In this document: piece after piece, positions 21,652 through 33,133 of the stretch | How positions within the stretch are numbered: the first letter of the stretch is position 1 | Layout: the number at the start of each line of letters is the position of its first letter | Assembly (NCBI GenBank): GCA_024699855.1 | Contig: JAMPIQ010000001.1 | Coordinates: 10,292,001-10,356,000 of the forward strand | Direction of reading: 5' to 3' | Length of the DNA stretch: 64,000 nt | DNA from: Aphelenchoides besseyi | Lineage: Eukaryota; Nematoda; Chromadorea; Rhabditida; Aphelenchoididae | Program-made: the position numbers and the translations under genes | Notes under the pieces: generated by a model | What the model saw: only the letters and a program-made list of their open reading frames with translations | Databases searched by the model: none | Told to the model about the DNA's origin: nothing

Positions 21652-24358
21652 TTAGTTGGAATCCGAGGGTTCTCGTTTGATCTCGACATCCCGATCTCTC
21701 TTGTTTCGACGACTGCGAACTTCTGGAGACGACGAGGAGCTTCTTCGACGACGCCGTTCTCTGACCGGTGACTCTCGACGTCGCTGAAAAAACGAAAACT
21801 AAGATTATGGGTTCGGTTACATACGCGATCGGACCGTCTGTCCCGAGAATCGTCTCTACGGCGGCGGTCTTCTTGATCTCTTGATCGACGTCGTTCACTT
21901 CTTCGATCACCTCGGCCATTTTTCTCTCCTTCAGCCTCCAGGCCCAAACGATCGCGCTCAGCTCCAATAATCTTTTCGCGTCGCTTTCGACGATCTTCCA
22001 CATCATTACGACCAGAATCCCGTCGGTCATCTTCACGTCTACGAGTTCGATTCTCGACATCTAGACGTTCGATGTCTGCACGAACTTTCTCTTTGTCGTC
22101 CACTTGTTCAACGGGTTTCTTCGATCGTTTTTCTTACGTCGGTCGGTCGTCCGCCTCGGAATCAGATGACGAAGTCGAAGATGAGGACGAGGAATCGTCG
22201 CTGTCGGACGAACTATCGCTGCTCGAAGACGAACTGCTGCTACTCGACTCCACTTCTTCTTCCTTCTTTTTGGCCGCTTTCTTGAGCATTTTGCTGTAGT
22301 CTTCTCGTAGAAGTCCCCTAAACTCATGACTGGCTTATTGAGTCAGATAGTCCACTTACGTTATGCCGCCAACACCGCTCAACGTGAAGAATTGAATTGC
22401 AAATTTCGTGTTCTCGGGATGATCCTTGGGAAAAAGTCCCTCAAAGTGATGCATCAGAGTGCTAAAATGAACAATGAAGACTGAGAGAGCAGAACGAAAC
22501 CTACGGATCGTGTAGTTTCTTGAACAACGTCGTAACACCCAACGACTCCGAGAGCTCTTGGAACAGAAACTTCAAGTAAACACGTCCTGCTGACGTCGTG
22601 TCAGCTTCAGTAATCCGAACGTTATCGAACACCTGAAAATCGAAGGCCTTCTCTAACACTTTGACTTCCACTTACCGCCCATTCAATGGCATCCGTAGCC
22701 AAGAGATGGCCAATGAATTGAGCCATGATGCGAATGTTTTTGATTCCCAGTCGATGAGCTGTGGTGTAGGTGTCTCGCGCCACTTGTTCGAATGCCTGTT
22801 GGAACTCCAAACGCAAACGACAGAAACGTTCGGCCAACAGTCCGTAGAATCGCTCGTATGTTCGATTTTGAGAGCAACAGTCCACAATCATTGAGCACAA
22901 CTCGTTGTCCAGTCCCGGCTTGTAGTGGAATTTGATGAGCTTGTGAGCTGCTTCTTGGAAGTCCAACGACGACTGAATAGCCAAGTAAACGTTGCGACGA
23001 AAAGCGACCATGTCTTGCTCGGTCATGTCGATGATCTTCTGAGTCTGTGGTGCTTCTGCAATCATTCATTTCACTCTTATTCCGACTCTGTCTCACCTTC
23101 AACCGCCGTCTCTTCTTCAGCACCCGCTTCGGACCCGTTTTCGTCTTCAGAATCGTCGGCATCACCAATGATTTGTTTTCGAATCTCCTCATATTCTTCT
23201 TCGTTCTTCTCGAAATCTTTGTCGTATTTGTAGTAGTTGAGTTGGATCTCCGGATCCAGCGGCTTTCCATCCTCGGAGATCAGTTCGATCATGTGCGAGA
23301 TCTGATCCTCTTCTTCGATCAAATCCAACGGCTCGATAACCGACGGATACGCACGAAACTTCTCTTTCCGCACGTGCATTGCGATTTCGATCATATACTG
23401 AGTGCGAGTGTCAATCGTATCGGCATCCTCCAAGATTGCTCGCAGACGCTCAAAAACCGCTGAAACAGCAAGAACGAAATCGAAACAAACCACTTGAACT
23501 CACAATGCAAGCCTTTGGGCACAACCTTCGAGAGCATCTCACCGCTTTCTTTGAGCAACGTGATCGTCAACTCAATCGAGTCGTCGGTCGGCTTGTCCAT
23601 GAGAAGAAACAGGATCTCCAGAATGATCACTTCGTGCGCCTGAAAGGCGAAGTGGAAAGAACAAACATCGCAAACTCACCACCCGTTGATTTGCCAAGTG
23701 AGCCAGAAACTTGCAAACAGTCACACAAAGCGCCTTGTTGCAGGTTCGAAACGCACGTTTGAACTGAATGACCAGACGTTTCAGAATCAAGTTGCCAACC
23801 TCCGGGAACTTCGAGTTGATGATCGAAACCAGAGCCGCGTAGACGTGAGAGAAGGACGGAGAGAACGTCTGAGCCTTCAGAATCGAACTGACCAACAGAC
23901 CGCTGAAATGGACGAAAACGAAACTGAAGTTGAAGCCAATAGACTCACCGTCCACGAATCATGTTCTTCTGCAGCAACACACGAACAATCTCGACGATGT
24001 TCTCGACGTTCACTTTGTTCACTTGTCCGTGAATGTGCTTCTTCAACAGCTCCCAGTTCATTCGTTGGTAGGCGTCCGAGTTCTTGTCCGTCGACAGCTG
24101 CTGCTGCATCATGCGCAGTTTTGCCGGTGGAATATAGGCGCCGCCGCTTCTGGTCAGCAAATTGAACGACTTCGCTTGTTCTGTCGGTTGATCGGCCGTG
24201 GGCTCCTGGGTCGTCTTCTCAACCCAGTCGTCGGCCTTTGGAACCTCGACTGGTGATCGTGAACGCGCTCTTTTGGCCACATCTCCGGCTGCAACATCGG
24301 GAGTTGTCGATCTCAGACGCCGCTTCTCGGCTCCACTCTGCTCAACTTCTGCAGACAT
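21652..24358 (-). CDS. CWC22: CWC22/nucampholin spliceosome and EJC-loading factor, with in-frame stop
   Basis: CWC22 recruits eIF4A3 to the spliceosome for exon-junction-complex assembly. Minus strand from ATG 24358. The N-terminal region is charged, with [19 protein letters not shown] just before the MIF4G domain (about residues 95-340), and an acidic linker ([19 protein letters not shown]). The MA3 domain follows ([40 protein letters not shown]). A poly-Ser/Asp stretch leads to DDRPT and then TAA at 22134-22136. Past that stop the same frame stays open for another 146 codons of RS/RE-type sequence ([38 protein letters not shown]), interrupted by a correct in-phase GT-AG intron (21824-21784), to TAA 21652. 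Either the annotated tail is lost, the stop is an error or allele, or it is bypassed. Confidence 0.9.
22134..22136 (-). other. In-frame TAA stop inside CWC22
   Basis: On the minus strand reads ACG-TAA-GAA between the poly-Ser segment and the RS tail. Upstream and downstream coding share this exact frame. The stop overlaps a donor-like GTAAGA. A 99-nt intron from here to CGTAG|ACG would keep frame, but that acceptor lacks a pyrimidine tract. Confidence 0.8.
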
Positions 24359-24738
24359 CTTGACGAAAAAATAGTCACGGTTTATGAGCCACGATTAAAC
24401 ACTGCAAATGGTCAGCCAGTTGTCGAAATCGCAAGCAAAACGCCAAGGCGTCTTCACATGCAGCAATCAGCTCGGGACTCACTTCAGGGTGCCGTTGAAT
24501 TAACGGAATGTTGAGTTCAAGAAACTTCTAACCATAAAGTTTGTCCGGATTGTAATTGACAGTCTTGAGTAGTTCACAGCATCGCTAGTGTCTTAATGGA
24601 TGTCGAAATTGAGTGTTCAATTCACTACCAATCACAAAACTTCAGCAGCTGAACGATCAACAACCGGGATTTGAATACCAATCAGTCGAACAGTCGACTG
24701 TCAAAAATAATTCAATCCCTTTTCACAGTACATTCGAC
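24359..24738. other. Divergent intergenic region
   Basis: Separates CWC22 (-) from the Leu/Gly-rich secreted gene (+); should contain both promoters. No open frame of interest. Confidence 0.5.
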
Positions 24739-24746
24739 TATAAAAG
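24739..24746 (+). promoter_or_regulatory. TATA box
   Basis: TATAAAAG located 40 bp before the ATG of the Leu/Gly-rich secreted gene; position and sequence fit a core TATA element with a very short 5' UTR. Confidence 0.6.
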
Positions 24747-24778
24747 CAGCCATTCACTGTCGAACATCACCAATCAAA

Positions 24779-25488
24779 ATGTCTCCTTCTTCGATCGCCA
24801 TCTTCTTTTCTCTTCTCGTCGTCTCCACTCACGCTCTTCCAGTGGGTAACAGTCAGGGATCTCCATTGCTCGGCAATCTCGTCGGAAATGTCTGGGAACC
24901 GTGAATGGAGTGGCTGGAAACGCTCAGCCAGTGATTGGCGAGGTCACCGGTCTGTTGGGCGGCTGCAAACAACCCGGAGCTTTGACCAAGATCGTCAAAC
25001 TGCTCAACCTGCCCGGAACCGTCGATCCGGCCCAATTCGTCCAATTGCTTTCGATTCTGACTCAATTGGACTCCATTCTCACTCAGATCACCTGCACCGT
25101 TGACTCGTTGTTGCCGTTGGAAGGTGGCAGTGGATCGGGCAGTGGTCTTGATGGACTGCTGGAGGAGTTGAGAACAATCCTGAACATTCCATCAAACGTC
25201 GACTTGGTTCCCTTCCTTCAACGATTGTTGGCGGCCGTCGAGAAGCTTTTGGATCAGTTGCTCGGAAATGTCAGCGGACTGTTGGATCAACTCTTGGGCG
25301 ATGTCACCGGTTTGGTCGGTGGAGTGGTCGACATCTTAAATCCCGTCTTGAACAATCTCACCGGACTGTTGGGAATCCCAGAGGGTGTGTTGCCGTTGGA
25401 TTTCATTCAACAACTAATTCCCCAGTTGCAAAAGGTTCTCGACCAACTTCTCGGTCAATTGGGATCGGGATTGCCGGTCGGATTGTAA
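24779..25488 (+). CDS. Secreted Leu/Gly/Val-rich protein, frame broken near 24894
   Basis: The signal peptide (PSSIAIFFSLLVVSTHALP) is in one frame, which runs to TGA at 24901-24903. From about 24890 the next frame continues without a break for 196 codons to TAA 25486. No intron fits: the two frames abut at GTCTGGGAACC. One extra G in the GGG run (24894-24896) would join them, so a one-base loss, in the assembly or in the gene, is likely. The chain has about 230 residues, only two or three Cys, and repeated amphipathic units such as GLLDQLLG and LLDQLLGNVSGLLDQLLG, with a Gly-Ser linker (GGSGSGSG). The architecture recalls lipid-binding or surfactant-like secreted proteins, but no family is recognised. 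Confidence 0.65.
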
Positions 25489-26587
25489 ATCATTTAGTCG
25501 AATAAACATTATCAGAGCTTCATTAAGTTGTATTGATTAACGGACACACTAGAAAGAAGAACAGAATATGCACAGTGGTTTTGGCTTTTGAGGATAATCA
25601 GCGAGTATGCCAAGAGGTTTCGATTGAGTTCTTGTCGTGAGCAGTTACTTATGTGTTTCTAGTCCGAATCAGTCTTCTTCGTTGCACTAAACATCAGATC
25701 TACTTCACCAGGAATGGGTTCCAAAATTAAAGAAGAACCGTTGAATGAAATGCAGCAACTGAACACCAAGGAGGATTGAGTTCGATCAACACATCAGTCT
25801 ATCCTTGAAAGTGTCTCGTGAGAAACCTAAAGCGAAGACCGATCTCTGTCTCAAAGTCTTCTTTCCGTTCCACTCAACAATTAGAAGGATTTGATTACGC
25901 GAACGTCATTAAGACTTGAAGAGAGAATCGAATTTGAATTTTTCAAACCATTTATCCTCTGCTCTCAGTTCCATGTGCAGTTTAACACGTGGTTTGTGAC
26001 AAAAATGCCTAAAAACTTTGAGTATTGTGTTAATTGATTCATAATAGAAGGTCTTGATCCCTTTAGCAAAGACCTTAGAATTGAAACCGTAGTGTCATTT
26101 GTGAAGACGACGATATGTGACTGTCAAACCGTATGTCCAATGTGTGTTCGATGTTTTAATGTCTTGAAAATATCCCTTAGGAGCTAACGGCAACGGAAGT
26201 GACATAGTGGTCAGATAAATCCAAGGTTCAGGTTTGTATTCAGTTCAAGCTCGAAACCCGTGGCTGAGCATTCAAATTCTAGAAGGTCTAACTCTCTATT
26301 TGGATCCATAAACCAATCCAATACCTCTCGAATTAACCAAAGCTATTCACAAGAATAACATTCTTATCGCGCTGATCATGTTTATATAACGAATTTTAAA
26401 TCGATGACGCAATCGCTTGACTGTTGACAGTCGACAGCGTAGGATTCTTGGCCTGTAATCCATTGGTAGAATTCAAACCGCGCAAAAGTTGCATAATAGT
26501 CGCTCATTCAAGAAGACCATCCACGCAGTTTATTGAGCAAAAGTTACAAAAATGTGTTGGGGATTAGCGAGTGATGCATCGTAACGT
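25489..26587. other. Intergenic
   Basis: About 1.1 kb between convergent genes. AATAAA at about 25500 just after the secreted gene. No open frame of note, tRNA or repeat seen. Confidence 0.5.
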
Positions 26588-27353
26588 TCAGTTCGAAGTG
26601 TAGAAAACAGCCAAACCAACGGCCAGAACGCCAATTGAAGCAGCGGTCGAAGAGGCAGAAGAAGGACGTGGTGGTTTCACGGTCTTTGGGTGTTTCGGAT
26701 TCACAGTCGATGCGTTTGACTTCTTGTCTCCATTTGCTAACAACGGCACGGCGGTGGTAGTCGGAACTTTGATCGGAGTTTTGGTTGAATTCGTTGGCAA
26801 AACGGTCGTTTTGGTTGTCACCTTTTTTTCGCGGTTGTCTTTTGCGGTATCTGAAGCAAAGTCGTTTGCCAAGCGCGTTTTCTAAACGCACCGTAACTTT
26901 CGTTACATTCATCGTTTGTGCACATGGCCATACGGAAATGTTCGTTGTTATCGATTCTCGTTGAATGTCCAAGAGTCTAAATGGGAGATTGATTGTTTGG
27001 TCTTTTGTTTTCTCACGTATTCTTCTATTCGAGCACAACCGGCCATCACCGCTTTACCACTGACAGAATCAGCGATCATGCAACTTCCTTTGCAGTTCAA
27101 CACTTTCAGTGTTGAGGTTTGATTAGTTCCGCACTTTTCGTTGTATAGCGCCGTCGATTGAACCAAACTTTCGGCAGTCTCGGCGTTTGAGTACAAACCC
27201 AAAAGTTTGACTATTTCCTCCGGCTTTCCATAACTACAGTGATAACACTGAGCTGTAACGGAAACTGAAAACTGTTTTCTATTCTTCAAACTCACTTGCA
27301 TCAACAATTCCATAAGAGAGTAGTAGGAAGAACGAGATTAAAGTAACCGACAT
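26588..27353 (-). CDS. Ly6/ODR-2-like GPI-anchored surface protein
   Basis: Four exons on the minus strand starting at 27353. Signal peptide SVTLISFFLLLSYGIVDA. The mature domain begins CYHCSYG and shows the Ly6/uPAR three-finger spacing: CYHC, KCGTN, NCKGSC, AGC and a closing CTNDECN. Exon 3, between a 40-nt and a 41-nt intron, supplies the closing motif. A Thr/Lys/Pro-rich stalk (about 70 residues) then leads to a C-terminal hydrophobic tail AASIGVLAVGLAVFYTSN, as expected for a GPI signal. In C. elegans ODR-2 and its HOT relatives are neuronal members of this class. A neuronal role here is only an inference. Confidence 0.75.
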
Positions 27354-27977
27354 CGCTAAAATTGAAGTTGGAAATGAACGCAAAAGAACTGAAAGCTATG
27401 AGTTTATTTCTGAACAGCAAACACAGCAAACGAAGAGCTTACGTGGAAAGGCGGAGTCCGCACAAGGATCTCGAATCTCATATGAACAGCAGTTCAATTT
27501 CATCAACTCAAACAATCGAACTCGTTTTTCTCGTCCAATGAGAAGCCCACGAACAGCTGAGTAAACTCATTGCCATGAAATCCGCGGACCATCAAAACAG
27601 AAAAAAATTATGAGACGTCGATAATGAACCAAAAATTTAAGTCCTGAGATTTTCGTACCATTCGCAAAATAACCAATGTCACTAGCAACGAATCATATCC
27701 CGTGGTTTTCAAGTCAAATTCCAGTTGAACTTGGACTCAAGTCCGGAATTATTTGACTTTCTAGCCACTAGCAATCGAATTGCTGCCCATCAGTTTGAGC
27801 AAGACAAGTTTCTTGTACGTTCCGTCGTTGATGCCGTTTATCTCTGAGGAAAATGCAAAATTCAAAATTTTGTTCTTTAACTATTTAATTGTGGGTTAGA
27901 ATTAAAGTACATTCGAAACTATTAGTTGAAAACAGTAACTAGAAATATTTGAAACTTTCATTCAAGACAAAAAGCTT
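27354..27977. other. Intergenic
   Basis: Upstream flank of the Ly6-like gene and 3' flank of the tRNA. No protein-like open frame. A T-rich run on the minus strand just past the tRNA would end Pol III transcription. Confidence 0.45.
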
Positions 27978-28049
27978 AGGGCCCGGGCAGGATCGAACTG
28001 CCGACCTTTCGCGTGTTAGGCGAACGTTATACCATTAAACCACGGGCCC
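27978..28049 (-). tRNA. tRNA-Val (anticodon AAC)
   Basis: On the minus strand the 72-nt sequence folds as a standard cloverleaf. The 7-bp acceptor is GGGCCCG with CGGGCCC; the D arm contains GTT...AAC; the anticodon stem is TTCGC/GCGAA around loop CTAACAC, giving anticodon AAC (valine); the T stem is GGCAG/CTGCC with loop TTCGATC. No intron. The base after the acceptor is T rather than the usual A discriminator, which is mildly odd. Confidence 0.92.
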
Positions 28050-28526
28050 GCACATGAAACTTCGCTTCAACGGCGCTCACAACTCGCAAAGCGAAGAGCA
28101 CTCGCCCTCCGAACACTTGACGGTTGAGATCGAGTGTCTCAAAAGAACTTCTTACATTCAGTATCTACTGTCATAGTGATTGTAGACAGGAAGGAATTGA
28201 ATATCTGTGCAAATTAGTTTCTAGCCCTCTATACTTCAGCTGCGTTGTACTCCACTGGTCAAGAAAGCCCGAATCTATGGAATACAAACACAAGCTGTGG
28301 TTATTGAACGAGCTTATCACTCTACGAAAAGGTCATTGAAGGTTTTCTGATTACAAAACACTGAATACGAAGCTCAACAATTGCACATAAGCTGCGAACT
28401 TGCGGTTAAAACCACCACTTAATGCAAGTTGCATTATTTTAAGGGACCTTCGGCAAATTTGCATATTCAATTTTTATCGGAAAGTTCATTTTTAGGTCGA
28501 TTGACTGTTTGTTTTGTTTGCGAGAG
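28050..28526. other. Intergenic between tRNA and TTR-like gene
   Basis: Short chance frames only. Contains the upstream flank of the divergently placed tRNA and TTR-like gene. Confidence 0.5.
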
Positions 28527-29149
28527 ATGTCGGTGGCTCGGTTCTTGTGTGTTGCTGCGATTTTGCTTGTTCACGTCGATGTCGTTTTGGGGGCCGTGGA
28601 AGCGAAGTACAAAATCTCGGGTGTCGTGAAATGCAATGGAATGCCTTACGCTGATGCTGTAAGTGTGCGATCAACGTGGTTAAACGAAAGCTGTTAATTT
28701 AGTCGATCATTTTCATGGAGTACGATCTTATTCGTAATGACGAGTGTGCTGCTGTTAAGACCAACGGTACTGGTCACTTTTATGCGTCGCAATTCGAGTC
28801 GGATGGGTTCCTTTGTTTCGGATGTACGTTCAATGAAAAGTCGAGAATAACTTTTGTCTTTCAGGTTTTCCCGATAATTTGAATATTTACGTGTAAGTGT
28901 TTGCGAATGGTCGACTTGGACTAATGCTTTGATTTCAGAATGCACAAGTGCAATACAAATGAAGTAAAATGCATGCATAAAGAGCTCGATCGTTACGACG
29001 TTTGGATGACGGACGTCACAAGTCAAAAAATCTATTGGATTGATTCCATTGAGCTTGCGAATGGACCACCAAATGGTCATTGGGACACTAATTGTGATAG
29101 TCGTGTATTGGGATACTTTGGAGAAAACTACTACCCAAAGTACTGCTAA
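28527..29149 (+). CDS. Transthyretin-like family secreted protein
   Basis: Nematode-specific TTR-like (PF01060-type) secreted protein. Four exons from ATG 28527 to TAA 29147 giving about 160 residues. Signal peptide RFLCVAAILLVHVDVVLG. The family core is visible: ISGVVKCNGMPYADA, then an acidic strand with MEYDL, TNGTGHFYASQFESDG, PDNLNIYVMHKCNTN and a closing C-rich part, C-terminus YPKYC. Members are extracellular; one C. elegans relative (TTR-52) bridges apoptotic cells to phagocytes, while most have no known role. Introns are 43, about 50 and about 50 nt. Confidence 0.9.
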
Positions 29150-29425
29150 TGGATATCTGTGGTTTTTGTAATTCATTTGTGAAGATAAACACCTTTTGCA
29201 ATAAAAATCTCTTATTTTATTGGTTAACTAACTTGTGTATAGAATATTTTAAGCTATTAAAAAGAGTTTATAGCATTCTCCACCCAACTGATTGGGATGT
29301 CGAACAGGTTGTCACCTTTCAAGTGTAATCGACTGAACCTTGATTTCGACTGTTTCAACTTGGACATGCAATCGAGTTGATTACAGATTTTATATCGCAG
29401 TAAAATTCGAGTTTAAATCATCGAA
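29150..29425. other. Intergenic
   Basis: AATAAA near 29201 follows the TTR-like gene. Nothing else seen. Confidence 0.5.
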
Positions 29426-30070
29426 TTATTCTTCTTTAATCCACAAATAAGGACACAAGCGGCTGTTTGGCAGTTCTCTGGACAAACCTTGACCGAAGTC
29501 GAGGTTGAAGTCCGCGTTACGTCGCATTGAAATCCAAATAAAGTTGGCCAACGAATCCACGACGCTGAAACGAAAAGTTCAGAATCGTTCACCTACACCG
29601 AAATCGATAAGCTCGACTTTCTTGTAGTTTAATGTGCGTGTGTGAACTAGAAGTTGACCGTCAACTGCTGTTAGTCCATGAATAGGTCCTTCAGCTATCA
29701 CTTGGTTCTTTCCCACTTTATTTTCAGTATATCAAGTTGAAAAACGAACGAACGGCCCACGCCGAAATGCTGATGAACAACCAAATTTTTATCTTCTATC
29801 CAAATATAGGCAACGTACTAAACGAAGGTAATAATCATAAGTAAAAAACATGTCGAAAATCAGTCTTTTGACGGTTCTTAAAACGAATCCTTATCGTTGA
29901 GTTTGTTGTGATGTAAAACGCACATAAGAATACTTGATTTGTCTTAAAACAAAAACGTTTTCTGTTTGATCGACAGCCACTACTTTGAAGTTTCATGACT
30001 TGTCGAATAACATGTTTCGTGCACAAACAAACGATCTTTTACCTCGACTCATCCAACATCAAGAAGAAGC
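29426..30070 (-). pseudogene. Frame-broken gene or pseudogene, repeat/propeller-like
   Basis: Coding-like segments follow one another on the minus strand but in different frames. One near 29960 reads KVVAVDQTENVFVLRQI. The next, after an acceptor at 29828, reads YVAYIWIEDKNLVVHQHFG. The third, about 29740-29590, reads NQVIAEGPIHGLTAVDGQLL. The last, ending at TAA 29426, reads VVDSLANFIWISMRRNADFN and SRLCPYLWIKEE. Frames change where no adequate intron exists, for example at the AAAA run near 29732. The segments resemble blades of a beta-propeller (F-box- or kelch-like), but I cannot name the family. Either a decayed gene or a functional gene with assembly indels. Confidence 0.45.
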
Positions 30071-30272
30071 CTTCTGAAATCAACACAATAGATAGACATA
30101 GTATCAAGCGCACTTTTGCTTTGATTAAACATGTCACAACACAATAATTTTAGTCATAATCTAGTGGACTGCTAGATGCTCGGACTGTCGTTTCATTTCA
30201 TGCATATTCGATTTTAGCTGCTAGTTGTCAAAACTGAACGTTCACTTGTGTTGTCTTGTTAAGCGGTTGGAG

Positions 30273-31865
<1,593 letters not shown>

Positions 31866-32000
31866 TGTTGTACGCCGAGTTCTATAGGAATAAATTCTTT
31901 GTAATTAAAAGAGGTTTATTGAAGTCGAACGAATTAGTTATTCGTTATTCAGAATCACAGTCTTCATTTCCATTCTTAACCGCCATTTCATTTGCGAGTG

Positions 32001-32831
32001 ATGTTGCGATTTGCGCTTTTTCTTGTCTTTCTTGTCGTGACAGCAGAAGAATCCGAAGAGTCCAATGATCCAGAACACACGGGTTGTTTATTCACTTGAT
32101 CATTTTATAAATGTTCTCAGGCATTTTGATCTTCTTCGTTCTCGATTGCATCTTCTTGATCCTTTTGGGCATCGGAACGGCCGTTGCATTCCTACTGTTG
32201 ATTCCGAAACAACGACGTGCACATCAAGAAGCCGATGATCGAGAATCGAAATTGAAAAAACTTCGCAAGCAACTGGACGAGCAAACCGAAGAGATCGATG
32301 AGTGCAAGAAACAAACAAAACAAATAAAAAGAAAGCTTCAAAGTAACAGCGTGAGTTACTAGAGAATGGCAACAATCTTGGTTAATTCAGAAAGTGATTT
32401 TTCCGCAATTGAGCAAGCAGTTGCAAATGCAAACCGACGAGTTGCGTCAAGAGATCGATAAACATCGAGCTCGTATTGCCGCCGGTCATCGGTTATCGAT
32501 GCAAATGACTACGGAGTTAAAGGCCAAGATTCAGAAAGCGGAGAGGACCATCGACGATTCACTGGACATGTTTCCGCCAAAAAAGAAGGTGAGCTTCAAG
32601 AGTCGAATCTAGACTAATTCTTTTTAGCCAACAAAAGAAAGCAAAGCGACCAAAAACGTGCAATCGCCAGTTTTTCACTTTACCTCTTATGTTTCTCTTG
32701 CTCGTCATGCCGATGGATCGGTTTCTGTTCAGCACGAAAAACCACAGACCACCTCCGTCGCCAAACAAAAAGACTCAAACCAAAGTTCGTCGCCCAAAAA
32801 AGAAGATGTCAGCTTCTTCAGGTTTGCCTGA
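32001..32831 (+). CDS. Single-pass membrane protein with long coiled coil
   Basis: Starts with a signal peptide (LRFALFLVFLVVTA), a short acidic ectodomain (EESEESNDPEHTG), a TM segment (FLILLGIGTAVAFLLLI), then PKQRR and a roughly 120-residue coiled coil (SKLKKLRKQLDEQTEEIDEC, QLQMQTDELRQEIDKHRARI). A Lys/Ser-rich tail follows and ends in SFFRFA at TGA 32829. Three GT-AG introns of about 40 nt join in phase. The 3' end is uncertain: a further donor after 32819 could splice to downstream exons. No family recognised; the topology (short luminal, long cytosolic coiled coil) suits an organelle tether or adaptor. Confidence 0.6.
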
Positions 32832-33133
32832 ACGATTGTCATCCGTGATTTGTGTTCCTTTGAATAAACTGTTCTTAGGGAGATGGTGGTGAAATTAGAC
32901 GATTTGATTGTTGTAGTCAACTTCAGTTATCAGTTGTTCTGTAATCGCCCTCTTTTGTTAGTCACATTATAATGTCGTTTCAACTTCGACTTATCAACTT
33001 CACAAACAGAAGCAATTCGCAGAGCTGTTGCAGCAGCTAATCTTCAGGTGTTAATGCACAAGTCTAACTTTCCACAGAACACTGACTAAAGAGCAAATAC
33101 AAGCAAACGAATCGGGTGTTCGGAGCCAAGACG
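32832..33133. other. Short spacer with coding-like scraps
   Basis: Holds short open pieces (for example EAIRRAVAAANLQ near 33010 and LTKEQIQANES near 33080) next to acceptor-like sites, but they cannot be joined in frame. They may be 3' exons of the coiled-coil gene. Confidence 0.3.

Noticed and set aside
21620..22060. Second minus-strand open frame over the CWC22 tail.
   Set aside because: It is a shadow of the RS-rich reading frame; the RS frame has the expected composition and a matching intron.
22134..22136. Selenocysteine recoding as the explanation for the CWC22 stop.
   Set aside because: The codon is TAA; selenocysteine uses TGA.
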